This document shows positions 17,821-25,947 of a stretch of DNA of 51,720 bases, piece after piece. Position 1 is the first letter of the stretch. Each line of letters starts with the position of its first letter. The stretch spans positions 1 through 51,720 of the forward strand of contig JBBQCS010000012.1 of NCBI GenBank assembly GCA_038318895.1, read 5' to 3'. The position numbers and the translations under genes were made by a program. Source of the DNA: UBA11222 sp030652895. Its GTDB lineage: Bacteria > Pseudomonadota > Alphaproteobacteria > UBA11222. A model generated the notes under the pieces. That model was given only the letters and a program-made list of their open reading frames with translations, was not told the DNA's origin and made no database searches.

Positions 17821-18294
17821 ATGGATACGGTTGGACTGGGCATGTGCTGGGAAGATTTGCCCGTGGGATATAAATTCCGCACGATCGGGCGCACCATCAC
17901 AGAGGCCGATCTTGTCGGCTTTATCAATGTGACCGGCATGGTCGAGGTGCTGTTCACCGATGTCGAATATGCGGCGAAATATGGCCCAAAAGGCGGGCGT
18001 CTGGTGCCCGGTGCGCTGGCATACTGCATCTGCGAAGGGTTGCTCGTGCAGGCCACGTTGCAGCGCACAGGGCTGGCGTTTTTGACCATGGAGTTTGATG
18101 TAAAGGGGCCAACCTTCGTTGGCGACACGGTACATGTGGAGGTCGAGGTGCTGGAATCCCGCCCCACTTCAAAAGACCCGAATCGGGGATTGGTCCGTAC
18201 GCGGAATAATATCATCAAGCAGACAGGTGAAACCGTAATCACCTACACGCCAATGCGTCTGGCCGCCGGCCGCGCCATGCGCGATGCGCATTAG
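17821..18294 (+). CDS. MaoC-like hot-dog-fold dehydratase/thioesterase
   Basis: About 157 residues with the MaoC-type start (WEDLPVGYKFRTIGRTITEADL), then LVPGALAYCICEGLL in the central helix, and FVGDTVHVEVEVLE in the beta sheet. Members hydrate 2-enoyl-CoAs or act on mesaconyl-/methylfumaryl-CoA; some are thioesterases. ATG 17821 is chosen because GGGGA precedes it and the upstream in-frame Mets at 17764-17800 would add a stretch unlike the family. The next gene, an acyl-CoA dehydrogenase, starts 10 bases after its stop, so they are co-transcribed. Confidence 0.85.
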   Translation: MDTVGLGMCWEDLPVGYKFRTIGRTITEADLVGFINVTGMVEVLFTDVEYAAKYGPKGGRLVPGALAYCICEGLLVQATLQRTGLAFLTMEFDVKGPTFVGDTVHVEVEVLESRPTSKDPNRGLVRTRNNIIKQTGETVITYTPMRLAAGRAMRDAH

Positions 18295-18304
18295 GGAAAA
18301 AACC

Positions 18305-19456
18305 ATGCAACAATATGGCCTCAGTGAAGAACAAAATCTATTACGCGATATGGTGCGCAAATTTGCGCTGGAAAAAGTCGCCATGCGGGCGCAGGAAATT
18401 GATGCGACCGCAGACTATCCCCAGGACATGTTTGAAGCGCTGCGGGAACTTGGACTGTTTGCGTTGCCGTTTCCCGAAGAATATGGCGGCACGAACTCGA
18501 TCCTGTCGTCGTGCATCGCGGTCGAGGAGCTGGGCCGCATCTGCTATAACACAGCATATCTTCTGATTGTGCAGTGGGTGCCGTTTGGCGCCATTCTCTA
18601 TGGTGGCAACGCAGAGCAAAAGGCGCGTTTTTTACCGGGGCTGGCCACCGGCGCGTTACGTGCGGCGATTTCCATTACCGAACCGGGCGCCGGCTCTGAC
18701 GTTGCGGGCATCACTACCCGCGCGGTCAAGTCTGACGGCGGTTACATCCTGAACGGAAACAAGATTTTTTCCACCAATTCCGCCATCGCCGACTTCGTTA
18801 TCTGCGCGGCCAAGACCGATCCCACCAAACGTCATGGCGGCATCAGCGTTTTCATTCTTGAAAAAGGCATGAAGGGGTTCACGATCGGCAGGGGCGAACA
18901 CAAGCTGGGCTCGCGCGGCGTACCTTCTTCCGCGATCCATCTGGAGGACTGCTTCGTGCCCGACGCCAACCGGCTTGGCCCGGAAGGCGAGGGCTTTCTG
19001 CTGGTCATGGAAGCGTTCAACAAAAGCCGCCCGATCATCGGCGCGCGCGGCGTCGGCCTGGCGCAGGGCGCCATTGATCTGGCGGTTGACTATGTGCGTG
19101 AGCGCAGGGCGTTTGGCCAATCGGTCGCTGAATTTCAGGGCGTACAATGGATGCTGGCGGATATGGCGATGCAAACCGAGGCGGCGCGCCATCTCGTGTA
19201 CAAATCGGCGGCGGTGGTAGATGGCGGGGCCACCGGCAAGGAGCTGGCCCCTATCGCCGCCATGGCGAAATGCTTCGCCACTGATGTGGCGATGAAAGTG
19301 GCCACCGACGCGCTGCAATTATTCGGCTCTGCTGGCATTTCGACCGACAACCGGATTGAGCAATATTTCCGCGACGCCAAGGTGTTGCAAATTATTGAAG
19401 GCACCAACCAGATTCAGCGTAACATCATAGGTAAACACGTCGTAAAAACCTATTGA
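18305..19456 (+). CDS. acyl-CoA dehydrogenase
   Basis: The 383-residue ACAD has ITEPGAGSDVAGI and GYILNGNKIFSTN for FAD/substrate contacts, REGEH-type strand RGEHKLGSRG, and catalytic Glu365 in IIEGTNQIQR. It resembles short- or branched-chain acyl-CoA dehydrogenases. ATG 18305 follows AGGGAAAAAACC; a Met seven codons upstream overlaps the MaoC stop. It belongs to a plus-strand operon of MaoC, ACAD and an HsaA-like flavoprotein, divergent from another CoA operon, so the region probably handles one substrate. Confidence 0.93.
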   Translation: MQQYGLSEEQNLLRDMVRKFALEKVAMRAQEIDATADYPQDMFEALRELGLFALPFPEEYGGTNSILSSCIAVEELGRICYNTAYLLIVQWVPFGAILYGGNAEQKARFLPGLATGALRAAISITEPGAGSDVAGITTRAVKSDGGYILNGNKIFSTNSAIADFVICAAKTDPTKRHGGISVFILEKGMKGFTIGRGEHKLGSRGVPSSAIHLEDCFVPDANRLGPEGEGFLLVMEAFNKSRPIIGARGVGLAQGAIDLAVDYVRERRAFGQSVAEFQGVQWMLADMAMQTEAARHLVYKSAAVVDGGATGKELAPIAAMAKCFATDVAMKVATDALQLFGSAGISTDNRIEQYFRDAKVLQIIEGTNQIQRNIIGKHVVKTY

Positions 19457-19477
19457 TACAAAAAAAGGGGGGTAAAC

Positions 19478-20656
19478 ATGTCGACACGGGAAGAATTAGT
19501 CGCGCGGGCGCGCGCAATGGTACCCATGTTACGCGAGCGCGGCATGGAGGCGGAGAAACTGCGCCGCTGTCCGGACGCCACGGTGCAGGCGTTTCGGGAC
19601 GCCGGGTTTTTCAAAATTCTGCATCCGAAAAAATATGGCGGGTATGAATTGCCGCCGTCGGTATTTTTTGAAGTTTGCCTGGAAATCGCGCGCGGCTGCG
19701 GTTCGGCGGCCTGGGTGCTGGGCATTGTGGGCGTGCATAACTGGCAGTTGCCATTGTTCGATCCCCGCGCCGCGGAAGATGTGTGGAAAGACGATCCCGA
19801 TGTTCTGATCTCGTCGTCCTACGCACCGACAGGCAAGGCCGAAGCGGTGGCCGGCGGATATCAGGTTAAGGGGCGCTGGTCATTTTCCACAGGGTGCGAT
19901 CACTGCAAATGGGTGTTCCTGGGGGCGACGGTCACGCATTCGAATGGCAGCAATGATCTGCTTACTTTCCTGATCCCGATTGGGGATTACCGCATTGATG
20001 ATAACTGGCACGTATCAGGTCTGTCGGGTTCCGGCAGCAAGGATATCGTAGTGGACGACGCCTTCGTCCCGGCGCACCGCACCCATTCCATGGTGGGGGC
20101 TTTCCGTATCCAGAACCCCGGCGCGGAGGCGTTTCCCGGCCCACTTTACAAATACCCGTTCGGGCAGGTGTTCGCCAATGCCCTGGCGGCGCCCCCCATC
20201 GGGGCCGCAATGGGCATGATCGAAGTATTTTGTGAACAGACTAAAGTGCGCAACAACGCGCTGGGAATAATCGCAGGCGGTGGTTCGTATACGAAGGATC
20301 CATCAATGCAGATGCGTGTGGCCGAGGCCGACTCCATGCTGCGCGGCGCACAACTGCGCCTGCTGGATAATTTCGGTCAGATGGCCGCAATTATCGCGAA
20401 AAGTGGATCTTTACCGATAGAACTCAGGGCGCAGGCGCGCTGGGATGCGGCCTATTCATCGGTGATCGGAATGCGCGCGGCGGACCTGATCATGGAAGCC
20501 GCAGGCGGGCGGGCGCTTCAGACAAGTAACTATCTGCAACGCGCCTTTCGTGATGTTCACGCCATGCGCGCGCATGGGGCTAACACACCGGAACCACCGG
20601 GCAGAAATTTTGGCGGCATCCGGCTGGGCCTGGAGAACGCAGAACTTTTCCTCTAA
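19478..20656 (+). CDS. ACAD-fold flavin-dependent monooxygenase, HsaA-like
   Basis: 392 residues with the acyl-CoA-dehydrogenase fold, but the C-terminus lacks an EGT catalytic-Glu motif and instead ends with HGANTPEPPGRNFGG. The N-terminal part (FFKILHPKKYGGYEL), the central WSFSTGCDHCKWVFLGA and DIVVDDAFVPAHRT resemble the oxygenase components of two-component flavin monooxygenases such as HsaA or p-hydroxyphenylacetate hydroxylase C2. Those take reduced flavin from a partner reductase, and none is seen next to this gene. The start follows a strong AAAAGGGGGGT site. A dibenzothiophene-desulfurisation-type enzyme is an alternative. Confidence 0.82.
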   Translation: MSTREELVARARAMVPMLRERGMEAEKLRRCPDATVQAFRDAGFFKILHPKKYGGYELPPSVFFEVCLEIARGCGSAAWVLGIVGVHNWQLPLFDPRAAEDVWKDDPDVLISSSYAPTGKAEAVAGGYQVKGRWSFSTGCDHCKWVFLGATVTHSNGSNDLLTFLIPIGDYRIDDNWHVSGLSGSGSKDIVVDDAFVPAHRTHSMVGAFRIQNPGAEAFPGPLYKYPFGQVFANALAAPPIGAAMGMIEVFCEQTKVRNNALGIIAGGGSYTKDPSMQMRVAEADSMLRGAQLRLLDNFGQMAAIIAKSGSLPIELRAQARWDAAYSSVIGMRAADLIMEAAGGRALQTSNYLQRAFRDVHAMRAHGANTPEPPGRNFGGIRLGLENAELFL

Positions 20657-20707
20657 AGCCATGATGCGTTTAAGTTAAACCGTATGTGCCTTCCATTGCT
20701 GCCATTA

Positions 20708-20722
20708 CCCGGTTTATCCGGG
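20708..20722 (+). repeat. REP-like hairpin CCCGG-TTTAT-CCGGG
   Basis: A 5-bp stem with TTTAT loop, flanked further out by CCTTCC and GGAAGG arms. The core CCCGGTTTATC is shared with the longer hairpin at 42197-42233, also intergenic. Two copies suggest a dispersed palindromic element. Confidence 0.5.
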
Positions 20723-20841
20723 GAAGGACATGTGAGCATAGATACGCGTCAACCTGAAACCATCATGCTGTGGGCCGACATTCCCGAATCGGTCAAATCA
20801 CGCCGTCATTTTCAACTGGCGGGCATCTAGTCTGCAACCCG

Positions 20842-20859
20842 GAGTCTATACGTAGACTC
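20842..20859. repeat. inverted repeat GAGTCTA-TACG-TAGACTC
   Basis: Perfect 7-bp arms with a 4-base centre, 180 bases after the HsaA-like gene and about 210 before the first tad gene. No T-tract follows, so a protein-binding site is as likely as a terminator. Confidence 0.5.
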
Positions 20860-21072
20860 GTCAGAAGAACGACATTACATGTTATAATATAGCGTACAAC
20901 TTACTTTATTAAGCATAAATCTGCCGTTAACCCTATAGGCTCTACTATAGATGACAGTTAGTGTGTCACATAATATCCAATCTAGGGTCTAATACCGGAA
21001 TAACGCCATTGTACCATGCGGTACAGCCCCTAGATCTATTGCAATGTTCTATTAGCCTATGGGGTGCGGACG

Positions 21073-21522
21073 GTGAGTCGTTCTTCGTTTTCAAAATTTC
21101 TTGGCAACATTACCGGTGCGGCGGCGTTGGAACTTGCATTGGTGACACCATTGCTGGCGGCGCTCACTATCGGTTTGACAGATACCGGCATGGCAATTTC
21201 GCAGCGAATGCAGCTAATTAATGCGGCGCAACAAGGTGTTCAATATGGACAATTACGAAATCCGGTTGATGGCGACGTATCTACAATCATCGCCGCGGTC
21301 GGTCCGGGAGAAGATGGGAACGCGCGCGCGGTCAACGTCACGCTTTACTGCGAGTGCGTTTCAGGTACGCAGGTAGCGTGCTCCACCACATGTCCAGGAG
21401 GCGGGGAACTGCGCCGCTATCTGGACGTGACAGTCAACGAAAATTACAACACCATTTTTCCATATCCTGTGGCCGGGTCGGTTATTCCGCTGGCGGCGCA
21501 TGCCGTGGTCAGGTTGCAATAG
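21073..21522 (+). CDS. TadE-like pseudopilin
   Basis: About 149 residues with a short basic N-terminus and then GAAALELALVTPLLAALTIGL, the TadE-type hydrophobic pseudopilin segment in which a Glu follows a prepilin-peptidase-like Gly. The C-terminal part contains a Cys cluster (CECVSGTQVACSTTCPG, about residues 95-111). I chose GTG 21073 (GGGG 8 bases upstream); GTG 21064 would add three residues. TadE proteins are processed minor pilins anchored in the inner membrane and needed for Flp/Tad pili. It is followed with a one-base overlap by a second TadE-like gene. Confidence 0.8.
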   Translation: MSRSSFSKFLGNITGAAALELALVTPLLAALTIGLTDTGMAISQRMQLINAAQQGVQYGQLRNPVDGDVSTIIAAVGPGEDGNARAVNVTLYCECVSGTQVACSTTCPGGGELRRYLDVTVNENYNTIFPYPVAGSVIPLAAHAVVRLQ

Positions 21523-21944
21523 TGACAAAGCCCGGAAACCATCGCCGCGACCGTAACCTGCTACCGCGTTTTCGTAACGACAATTCAGGAGCAACCGCAG
21601 TTGAATTCGCAATGACTGCGCCCATTTTTCTGACTTTTCTTTATGGCTTGCTGGAGGTCGGCCGTGCACTGATTACACAGGGCATGCTGACGTACGCGGT
21701 TCAACAGGGGGCACGCTTTGCGGCCGTCAACTTCGACAGCACGACGGAGCAAATTCAGACCGTTGTCATCGATAGTTTTGTTGGCATCGACCCCAGTCCA
21801 ACCTCGCTGACAGTAACCCCAACCCTAAACCCGGATGGCACGAACACCATTCAGTTGACTGCGAATTATAACTTCCAATCGTTGGTGCCAATACTGGGGG
21901 TGGCGCCTATTACGCTCAACGCCTCATCTTCGTCTTGGAGATAA
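21522..21944 (+). CDS. TadE-like pseudopilin
   Basis: About 140 residues. After a basic N-terminus the segment SGATAVEFAMTAPIFLTFLY is the classic TadE signature with the Glu five residues after the likely cleavage Gly, followed by a single transmembrane helix and an extracytoplasmic domain. GTG 21522 overlaps the previous TAG by one base and has AGG upstream; the open frame extends further 5' but that part overlaps the preceding gene. It is translationally coupled with the first TadE-like gene and precedes the TadG-like gene by 19 bases. Confidence 0.85.
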   Translation: MTKPGNHRRDRNLLPRFRNDNSGATAVEFAMTAPIFLTFLYGLLEVGRALITQGMLTYAVQQGARFAAVNFDSTTEQIQTVVIDSFVGIDPSPTSLTVTPTLNPDGTNTIQLTANYNFQSLVPILGVAPITLNASSSSWR

Positions 21945-21963
21945 ACTAAAAAGGACACCACCC

Positions 21964-23274
21964 ATGCCATCCAGTCAGACCATCACCAAAGTGCTCCGGC
22001 AATTCGGCGTGTTTTACTCAGACAAGCGCGGTGTAAGCGCCGTCCTGCTGGCGCTGATAATGCCGGCTCTTATTGGATTTGTGGGTCTGGGTATCGATGC
22101 CGCCATGTGGTACAGCCGCAAAAACGAGATACAGTCGGCCGCCGATTCCGCCGCTATTTCGGCGGCGCTCACATATCTCGCGAACAATGATGAAGGCGCC
22201 GCCGTACAAATGGGAGCATCTGATGCAGCGCGAAGCGGCTTCGACAGCGGTAATGGAACTGTAAATGTAAATATCGGAGACGGAGGTGCCGCCGAGGTCG
22301 TTCTGTCCGAGCCACAGCCCATGTTTTTCAGTTCAATTTTTCTAAGTGAGCCGGTTACCGTCAGCGCGCGCGCCGTGGCGAGCCCGCTGACAACTTCTGA
22401 CAGCACGGGCACATATTGCATGCTTGGACTTGATACCAGCCTCGATAAAGTAGTCGAATTCATTGGCAGTTCTCAGGCCCAAATCAAGTGCGGCGTCGCT
22501 TCAAACTCTAATAGCAGCAGCTCGTTATACTTGAACGGCAATGCGCAGCTTCAGATTGACCCGGGCGACCTTAGCGTTAAAGGCCAAATTACAAAGCAGG
22601 GCAGTGCGCAGCTAAACACCGTCAACCCACCCCTTTTGGGTGGCGGCGGAAAGGACCCCTATACGGAACTGACAGTACCTTCCGGTGTATGTGACCACAA
22701 CAACTTCACGGTAAACAACCGGTCAAATCAGACGCTGAATCCGGGACGTTATTGTAATGGGCTGAAATTGAGGAATGCGTCAAACGTCACGTTTAGTCCT
22801 GGAATTTACATAATCGACGGTGGGGAATTCGCATCTTCCCTCAGCACATCCGCTCAAGGCAACGGCGTGACGTTTATTCTGACAGGTTCTGGAACTAACT
22901 ACGCCACCCTTCATTTTTCAGGCAGCAGTCAAATGACTTTCACTGCGCCAGGTTCTGGCGCCTATAAGGGCGTGCTCTTCTATCAGGACCGCAATTCTCC
23001 ATCGTTTATCGGGGGAAGCCAGAACCTCATCAAGAATCAGCTTGTCGGCAATACGCATGTCTACTTCTCTGGCGCAATGTATTTTCCCGCGCAGGAACTT
23101 AGCTACGCAGGTAGCGCCCAATTGCAATCCGATACTAGTTGCCTGCAGATTATCGCGCGCAAGATCACTTTCCTGGGCGATTCCCAGATTCAGTCGGAGC
23201 TGTGTGAGGGCGCACAGGCAGGCGACGTCAGCCCAATATTCCGCGAAACGCAGATGGTGCGGTTGGTCGAATAA
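21964..23274 (+). CDS. TadG-like protein with beta-helix-type repeats
   Basis: 436 residues. The N-terminus has the TadG-type membrane segment (RGVSAVLLALIMPALIGFVG, then GIDAAMWYSRKNEIQSAADSAA). The long extracytoplasmic part contains recurrent G-x-(S/A)-Q-(L/I/M) units: GSSQAQI, GNAQLQI, GSAQLNT, GSSQMTF, GGSQNLI, GSAQLQS, GDSQIQS. These suggest a right-handed beta-solenoid. ATG 21964 follows AAAAGGACACCACC. TadG proteins link the Tad secretion apparatus to the outer membrane or peptidoglycan. No TadA/B/C, RcpA or Flp pilin gene is near, so the three-gene set is an orphan accessory cluster. Confidence 0.8.
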   Translation: MPSSQTITKVLRQFGVFYSDKRGVSAVLLALIMPALIGFVGLGIDAAMWYSRKNEIQSAADSAAISAALTYLANNDEGAAVQMGASDAARSGFDSGNGTVNVNIGDGGAAEVVLSEPQPMFFSSIFLSEPVTVSARAVASPLTTSDSTGTYCMLGLDTSLDKVVEFIGSSQAQIKCGVASNSNSSSSLYLNGNAQLQIDPGDLSVKGQITKQGSAQLNTVNPPLLGGGGKDPYTELTVPSGVCDHNNFTVNNRSNQTLNPGRYCNGLKLRNASNVTFSPGIYIIDGGEFASSLSTSAQGNGVTFILTGSGTNYATLHFSGSSQMTFTAPGSGAYKGVLFYQDRNSPSFIGGSQNLIKNQLVGNTHVYFSGAMYFPAQELSYAGSAQLQSDTSCLQIIARKITFLGDSQIQSELCEGAQAGDVSPIFRETQMVRLVE

Positions 23275-23448
23275 TGGCGTCCTACCCCATTTTCGGATCC
23301 TGTTGAGCAGCCAGTTTCAACGAGGTTGATAAGGTTTCCTTGTTCCAGCGCAGCGATCGATCAGAGGGATCACCAGATGATTCCATTTGATTGAAAGCTG
23401 TACTGGAATATTCTGGGCACCATCTTGATCTTGTAGCAGGAGAGAGCA

Positions 23449-23889
23449 ATGGGGGAGGTTACCGGGATAGCGCGGCGCGAAAGGCCACGCGCACCGATGC
23501 AGCTACTGAATCAGTCCGAAATTACGGTCGCCTCGGGCCTGACTGGCGATTTTCGCGGCGCCGTGCGGGGCCGTCAGGTCACGGTGCTAACGCAAGAGGG
23601 CTGGAATGCGGCCTGCGCCGATCTGGGAGACGACTTGCCCTGGATCACCCGGCGCGCCAATCTGCTGGTGCGCGGCGTTGATCTGACCGGACGCGTCGGC
23701 GCGCGTTTGAAAGTCGGTGACGCCGTGCTGGTGATCACCGATGAATGCGATCCGTGTTCAGTAATGGAAAAGGCGCGAAAGGGTTTGCGCAAAGCCCTGA
23801 TACCGGCTTGGCGTGCAGGGGCCACATGCCGGGTCGCGCGCGCCGGGTTGGTGCGCATAGGCGACACAGCCGAACTGCAAGATTTATAA
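23449..23889 (+). CDS. MOSC domain protein
   Basis: The 146-residue protein consists almost entirely of a MOSC (molybdenum cofactor sulfurase C-terminal) domain: VLTQEGWNAACADLG, RRANLLVRGVDL, GARLKVGDAVLVIT and the Cys-containing ECDPCSVME, the usual place of the conserved cysteine. Such stand-alone proteins resemble YiiM or mARC-type domains, which bind the pyranopterin-molybdenum cofactor or transfer sulfur. GTG/ATG choice: ATG 23449 follows AGGAGAGAGCA. Neighbouring genes give no clue to its partner. Confidence 0.88.
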   Translation: MGEVTGIARRERPRAPMQLLNQSEITVASGLTGDFRGAVRGRQVTVLTQEGWNAACADLGDDLPWITRRANLLVRGVDLTGRVGARLKVGDAVLVITDECDPCSVMEKARKGLRKALIPAWRAGATCRVARAGLVRIGDTAELQDL

Positions 23890-23904
23890 GCAGTGGTAAA
23901 ATCG

Positions 23905-23918
23905 CCCGTTTAAACGGG
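23905..23918. repeat. 14-bp perfect palindrome CCCGTTTAAACGGG
   Basis: Sits 16 bases after the MOSC stop. It is followed by GAGGGG, an A-tract and then CCTCC, a second possible stem. No T-run follows on the plus strand, so it may be a weak terminator or an operator for the small gene downstream. Confidence 0.45.
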
Positions 23919-24055
23919 TTGAGGGGAAAAAACTGCCTCCCAAAACACCGCCCGCCTCCAATAACTATAATATAAATCAACACCTTAACGGCGCTCTATA
24001 CTGGCACGGGGTTTGCTATGATAGGATCAGTTCATAACGGATTGCGAGCACTCAA

Positions 24056-24265
24056 ATGGTTTCGACCCAGGATCTTTACGCCACTGCAAAATATCTGGTT
24101 GCCCGTGATGGGGCCCCTGCCACCCTGGCTTTTGCGTCTAACGGTTTGCAGGCGATGATCGACGCCGGTCAGCAGGCGCTGATTCCAGATTGGCAGGCGC
24201 TCTATGCGCTTGTTGAAGACGTGGCTCAAGGGCGGCTAGCGGGGCGCACGGCCACCATTCACTAA
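24056..24265 (+). CDS. small protein of unknown function
   Basis: 69 residues, no signal peptide. The sequence begins MVSTQDLYATAKYLVARDGA and is largely helical. Preceding bases are AT-rich, with TATAAT at 23966-23971 and a TATGAT at 24017-24022 that could act as -10 boxes; the ribosome binding site is weak (GCGAG). I judge it real because it fills the space with typical codon usage and ends just before the convergent spt-like gene. I do not recognise its family. Confidence 0.6.
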   Translation: MVSTQDLYATAKYLVARDGAPATLAFASNGLQAMIDAGQQALIPDWQALYALVEDVAQGRLAGRTATIH

Positions 24266-24272
24266 ATCGGGA

Positions 24273-25523
24273 CTATTCAGCCGGAAGAGCTAATTTCTCC
24301 GCTCTTTCCGCCCGCTGCTTCGCCGGGGCGGCGTTAATTACACCCAGCCGCATGCCCACCCGGCTGATCGCCGCAATGGCGCAATCAATTTGTTCATCCG
24401 TATGCAACGCATTAACGCTGGATCGCAGCAGGGCCATGCTCGCCGGCGTGGCGGGAGGCAGTGCAAGATTCAGATAAATGCCCTCATCCAGCAGTTGCTT
24501 CCAGAAAGTCACAGCAGTATCGCGGTCCGGCATTTTTACTGCAACGACCGGATTGGGTTGCGGACCAAGCGCAAAACCGGCCTTTTTCAGTCCGTCATAC
24601 AGCCGTTGTCCGTTAGTGCGTACGCGCGCGCCAAGCGAGCCATCGCGCTGAATACGGGTTAGCGCCGCCGAAACCGTCGCCACAATCGATGGCGGGAGCG
24701 AAGCAGTAAACATGTAGGGCCGGGCGGCTACCCGCAGAATATCAAAACCTTCAAGGTCCGACACAGCAAATCCCCCAACCGCGCCAAGGCTTTTGCTGAA
24801 CGTGCCAACGACAAAATCAACGTCTGCTTCAACATCAGCGGCTTCGCACAGACCCCTGCCACGCGCCCCGAGAACGCCCATGGAATGAGCTTCATCAACG
24901 ATCAGATAGGATCCGGTTTCACGCTTCACCGCTGCGATTTCGCGCAGTGGCGCTGTGTCGCCCAGCATACTGTATATGCCTTCGGTAACAATAATCCGGC
25001 AGCCTGGCCTATCCTTTAACCGGCCAATCCGGCGCGCCAGATCATCCGCATCATTATGCCGGAAACGAATAATTTCAGCGCTGCTCAAACGGCATGCATC
25101 ATAGATCGACGCATGGCTGTCGGCATCGATAAATAAATGGTCATCACGCCCGGCCAGTGCGGAGATAAGTCCCAAATTGGCCTGATAACCCGTGGAGAAC
25201 ACCATGGCCGAACGTTTGCCATAAAATTGCGCTAGCTGTTGTTCCAGCGACGCGTGACCGGCATAGGTGCCATTGGCGATGCGCGATCCGGTGGTGCCAG
25301 TGCCGGACCGCCGCAGCATCTGCACCCCCGCCTCAATACAATCCGCATCAAAGGTTAAACCGAGATAATTACTCGTGCCGAACAACAATACGCGCCGGCC
25401 GCCAACAAACCCTTCCACGGGTGACCTGATTTCATCAAAGCGCACGTCCAGAGGATTCTGACCTGTTTGCGAAAGGCCGGCGAGGGTTTTCTGGATATCC
25501 TCAAACTTCGCAAAAATTGACAT
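24273..25523 (-). CDS. spt: serine palmitoyltransferase-like alpha-oxoamine synthase
   Basis: The 416-residue PLP enzyme is predicted to condense L-serine with an acyl thioester to give 3-ketosphinganine, the first step of sphingolipid synthesis. Motifs: FGTSNYLGL (48-56), GTGTTGSRIANGT (74-86), stacking His137 in DADSHAS, PLP Asp210 and His213 in VDEAHSMG, and Schiff-base Lys244 in GTFSKSLG. The fold is shared with BioF, KBL and ALAS. SPT is favoured by the operon: its ATG overlaps the stop of an acyl carrier protein gene, upstream of which are a CerR-like reductase and an acyl-AMP ligase, matching the Caulobacter ceramide gene set. bioF is separately present. Confidence 0.87.
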   Translation of the reverse strand: MSIFAKFEDIQKTLAGLSQTGQNPLDVRFDEIRSPVEGFVGGRRVLLFGTSNYLGLTFDADCIEAGVQMLRRSGTGTTGSRIANGTYAGHASLEQQLAQFYGKRSAMVFSTGYQANLGLISALAGRDDHLFIDADSHASIYDACRLSSAEIIRFRHNDADDLARRIGRLKDRPGCRIIVTEGIYSMLGDTAPLREIAAVKRETGSYLIVDEAHSMGVLGARGRGLCEAADVEADVDFVVGTFSKSLGAVGGFAVSDLEGFDILRVAARPYMFTASLPPSIVATVSAALTRIQRDGSLGARVRTNGQRLYDGLKKAGFALGPQPNPVVAVKMPDRDTAVTFWKQLLDEGIYLNLALPPATPASMALLRSSVNALHTDEQIDCAIAAISRVGMRLGVINAAPAKQRAERAEKLALPAE

Positions 25524-25804
25524 CAGGCAGCATCTCTCACAAGCACTTCTACAGCTTTGCTCAGATCACGAATTGTTTCCACGTCTGCAATCTGGTCAAG
25601 CGGAATAAGAATATCAAAGCGCTCCTCCAGCTCCATCACAAAATCCATTATGGCCACGGAATCAAGCCCAAGATCACGCGCAATCCGGGTTTTATCGGAA
25701 ACTGGAACCCCTGCCGGAATCATTGCGCCAAGCACTTCAATAATCTGCGCCCTGATCGCTTCCTGTCTCTGCGTCAATTTCCCCCACCCCGTGATCGGAT
25801 GCAC
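25523..25804 (-). CDS. acyl carrier protein of the sphingolipid cluster (AcpR-like)
   Basis: 93 residues from a GTG start. A TTG at 25777 with GGTGGGGGAAA upstream would give a more usual 84-residue ACP and may be the true start. The phosphopantetheine site is LGLDSVAIMDF with Ser49, followed by an acidic helix (ELEERFDI). It should carry an acyl chain loaded by the neighbouring fatty acyl-AMP ligase and hand it to the SPT-like enzyme encoded immediately downstream, with a one-base overlap. This dedicated ACP is distinct in context from the fatty-acid-synthesis AcpP, which normally lies with fabD/fabF. Confidence 0.9.
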   Translation of the reverse strand: MHPITGWGKLTQRQEAIRAQIIEVLGAMIPAGVPVSDKTRIARDLGLDSVAIMDFVMELEERFDILIPLDQIADVETIRDLSKAVEVLVRDAA

Positions 25805-25947
25805 TTCACGCTACGGCCCCCGCTTCTTAACATATCCATTACAAACTCTTAAATGGAGCGTAATGAACTTCTGCGAACAGTTGATATAGCCGATTTGACT
25901 ATTTTTTCGAGTATTTTTTACGCTTCGTCAATCTGGCTTGTCATATT

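Larger units (their letters stand above)
20657..21072. other. AT-richer intergenic region with hairpins
   Basis: 416 bases separate the HsaA-like gene from the Tad genes. It holds a REP-like hairpin (20708-20722), a 32-codon GTG-started frame (20732-20830) of doubtful reality, a palindrome at 20842-20859, a TATAAT-like hexamer at 20883-20888 and a second palindrome at 21010-21025. The composition is clearly more AT-rich than flanking genes, as expected for a promoter region of the tad genes. I see no RNA gene. Confidence 0.6.

Noticed and set aside
20881..20945. CtrA-type TTAA-N7-TTAA site upstream of the tad genes
   Set aside because: The TTAA elements there are about 14 bases apart, not 7, so the spacing is wrong.
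24273..25523. Glycine C-acetyltransferase (KBL), 5-aminolevulinate synthase or a second BioF
   Set aside because: The gene overlaps an ACP gene in an operon with acyl-AMP ligase and CerR-like genes, with no tdh or heme neighbour; bioF is already present at 8199-9350.
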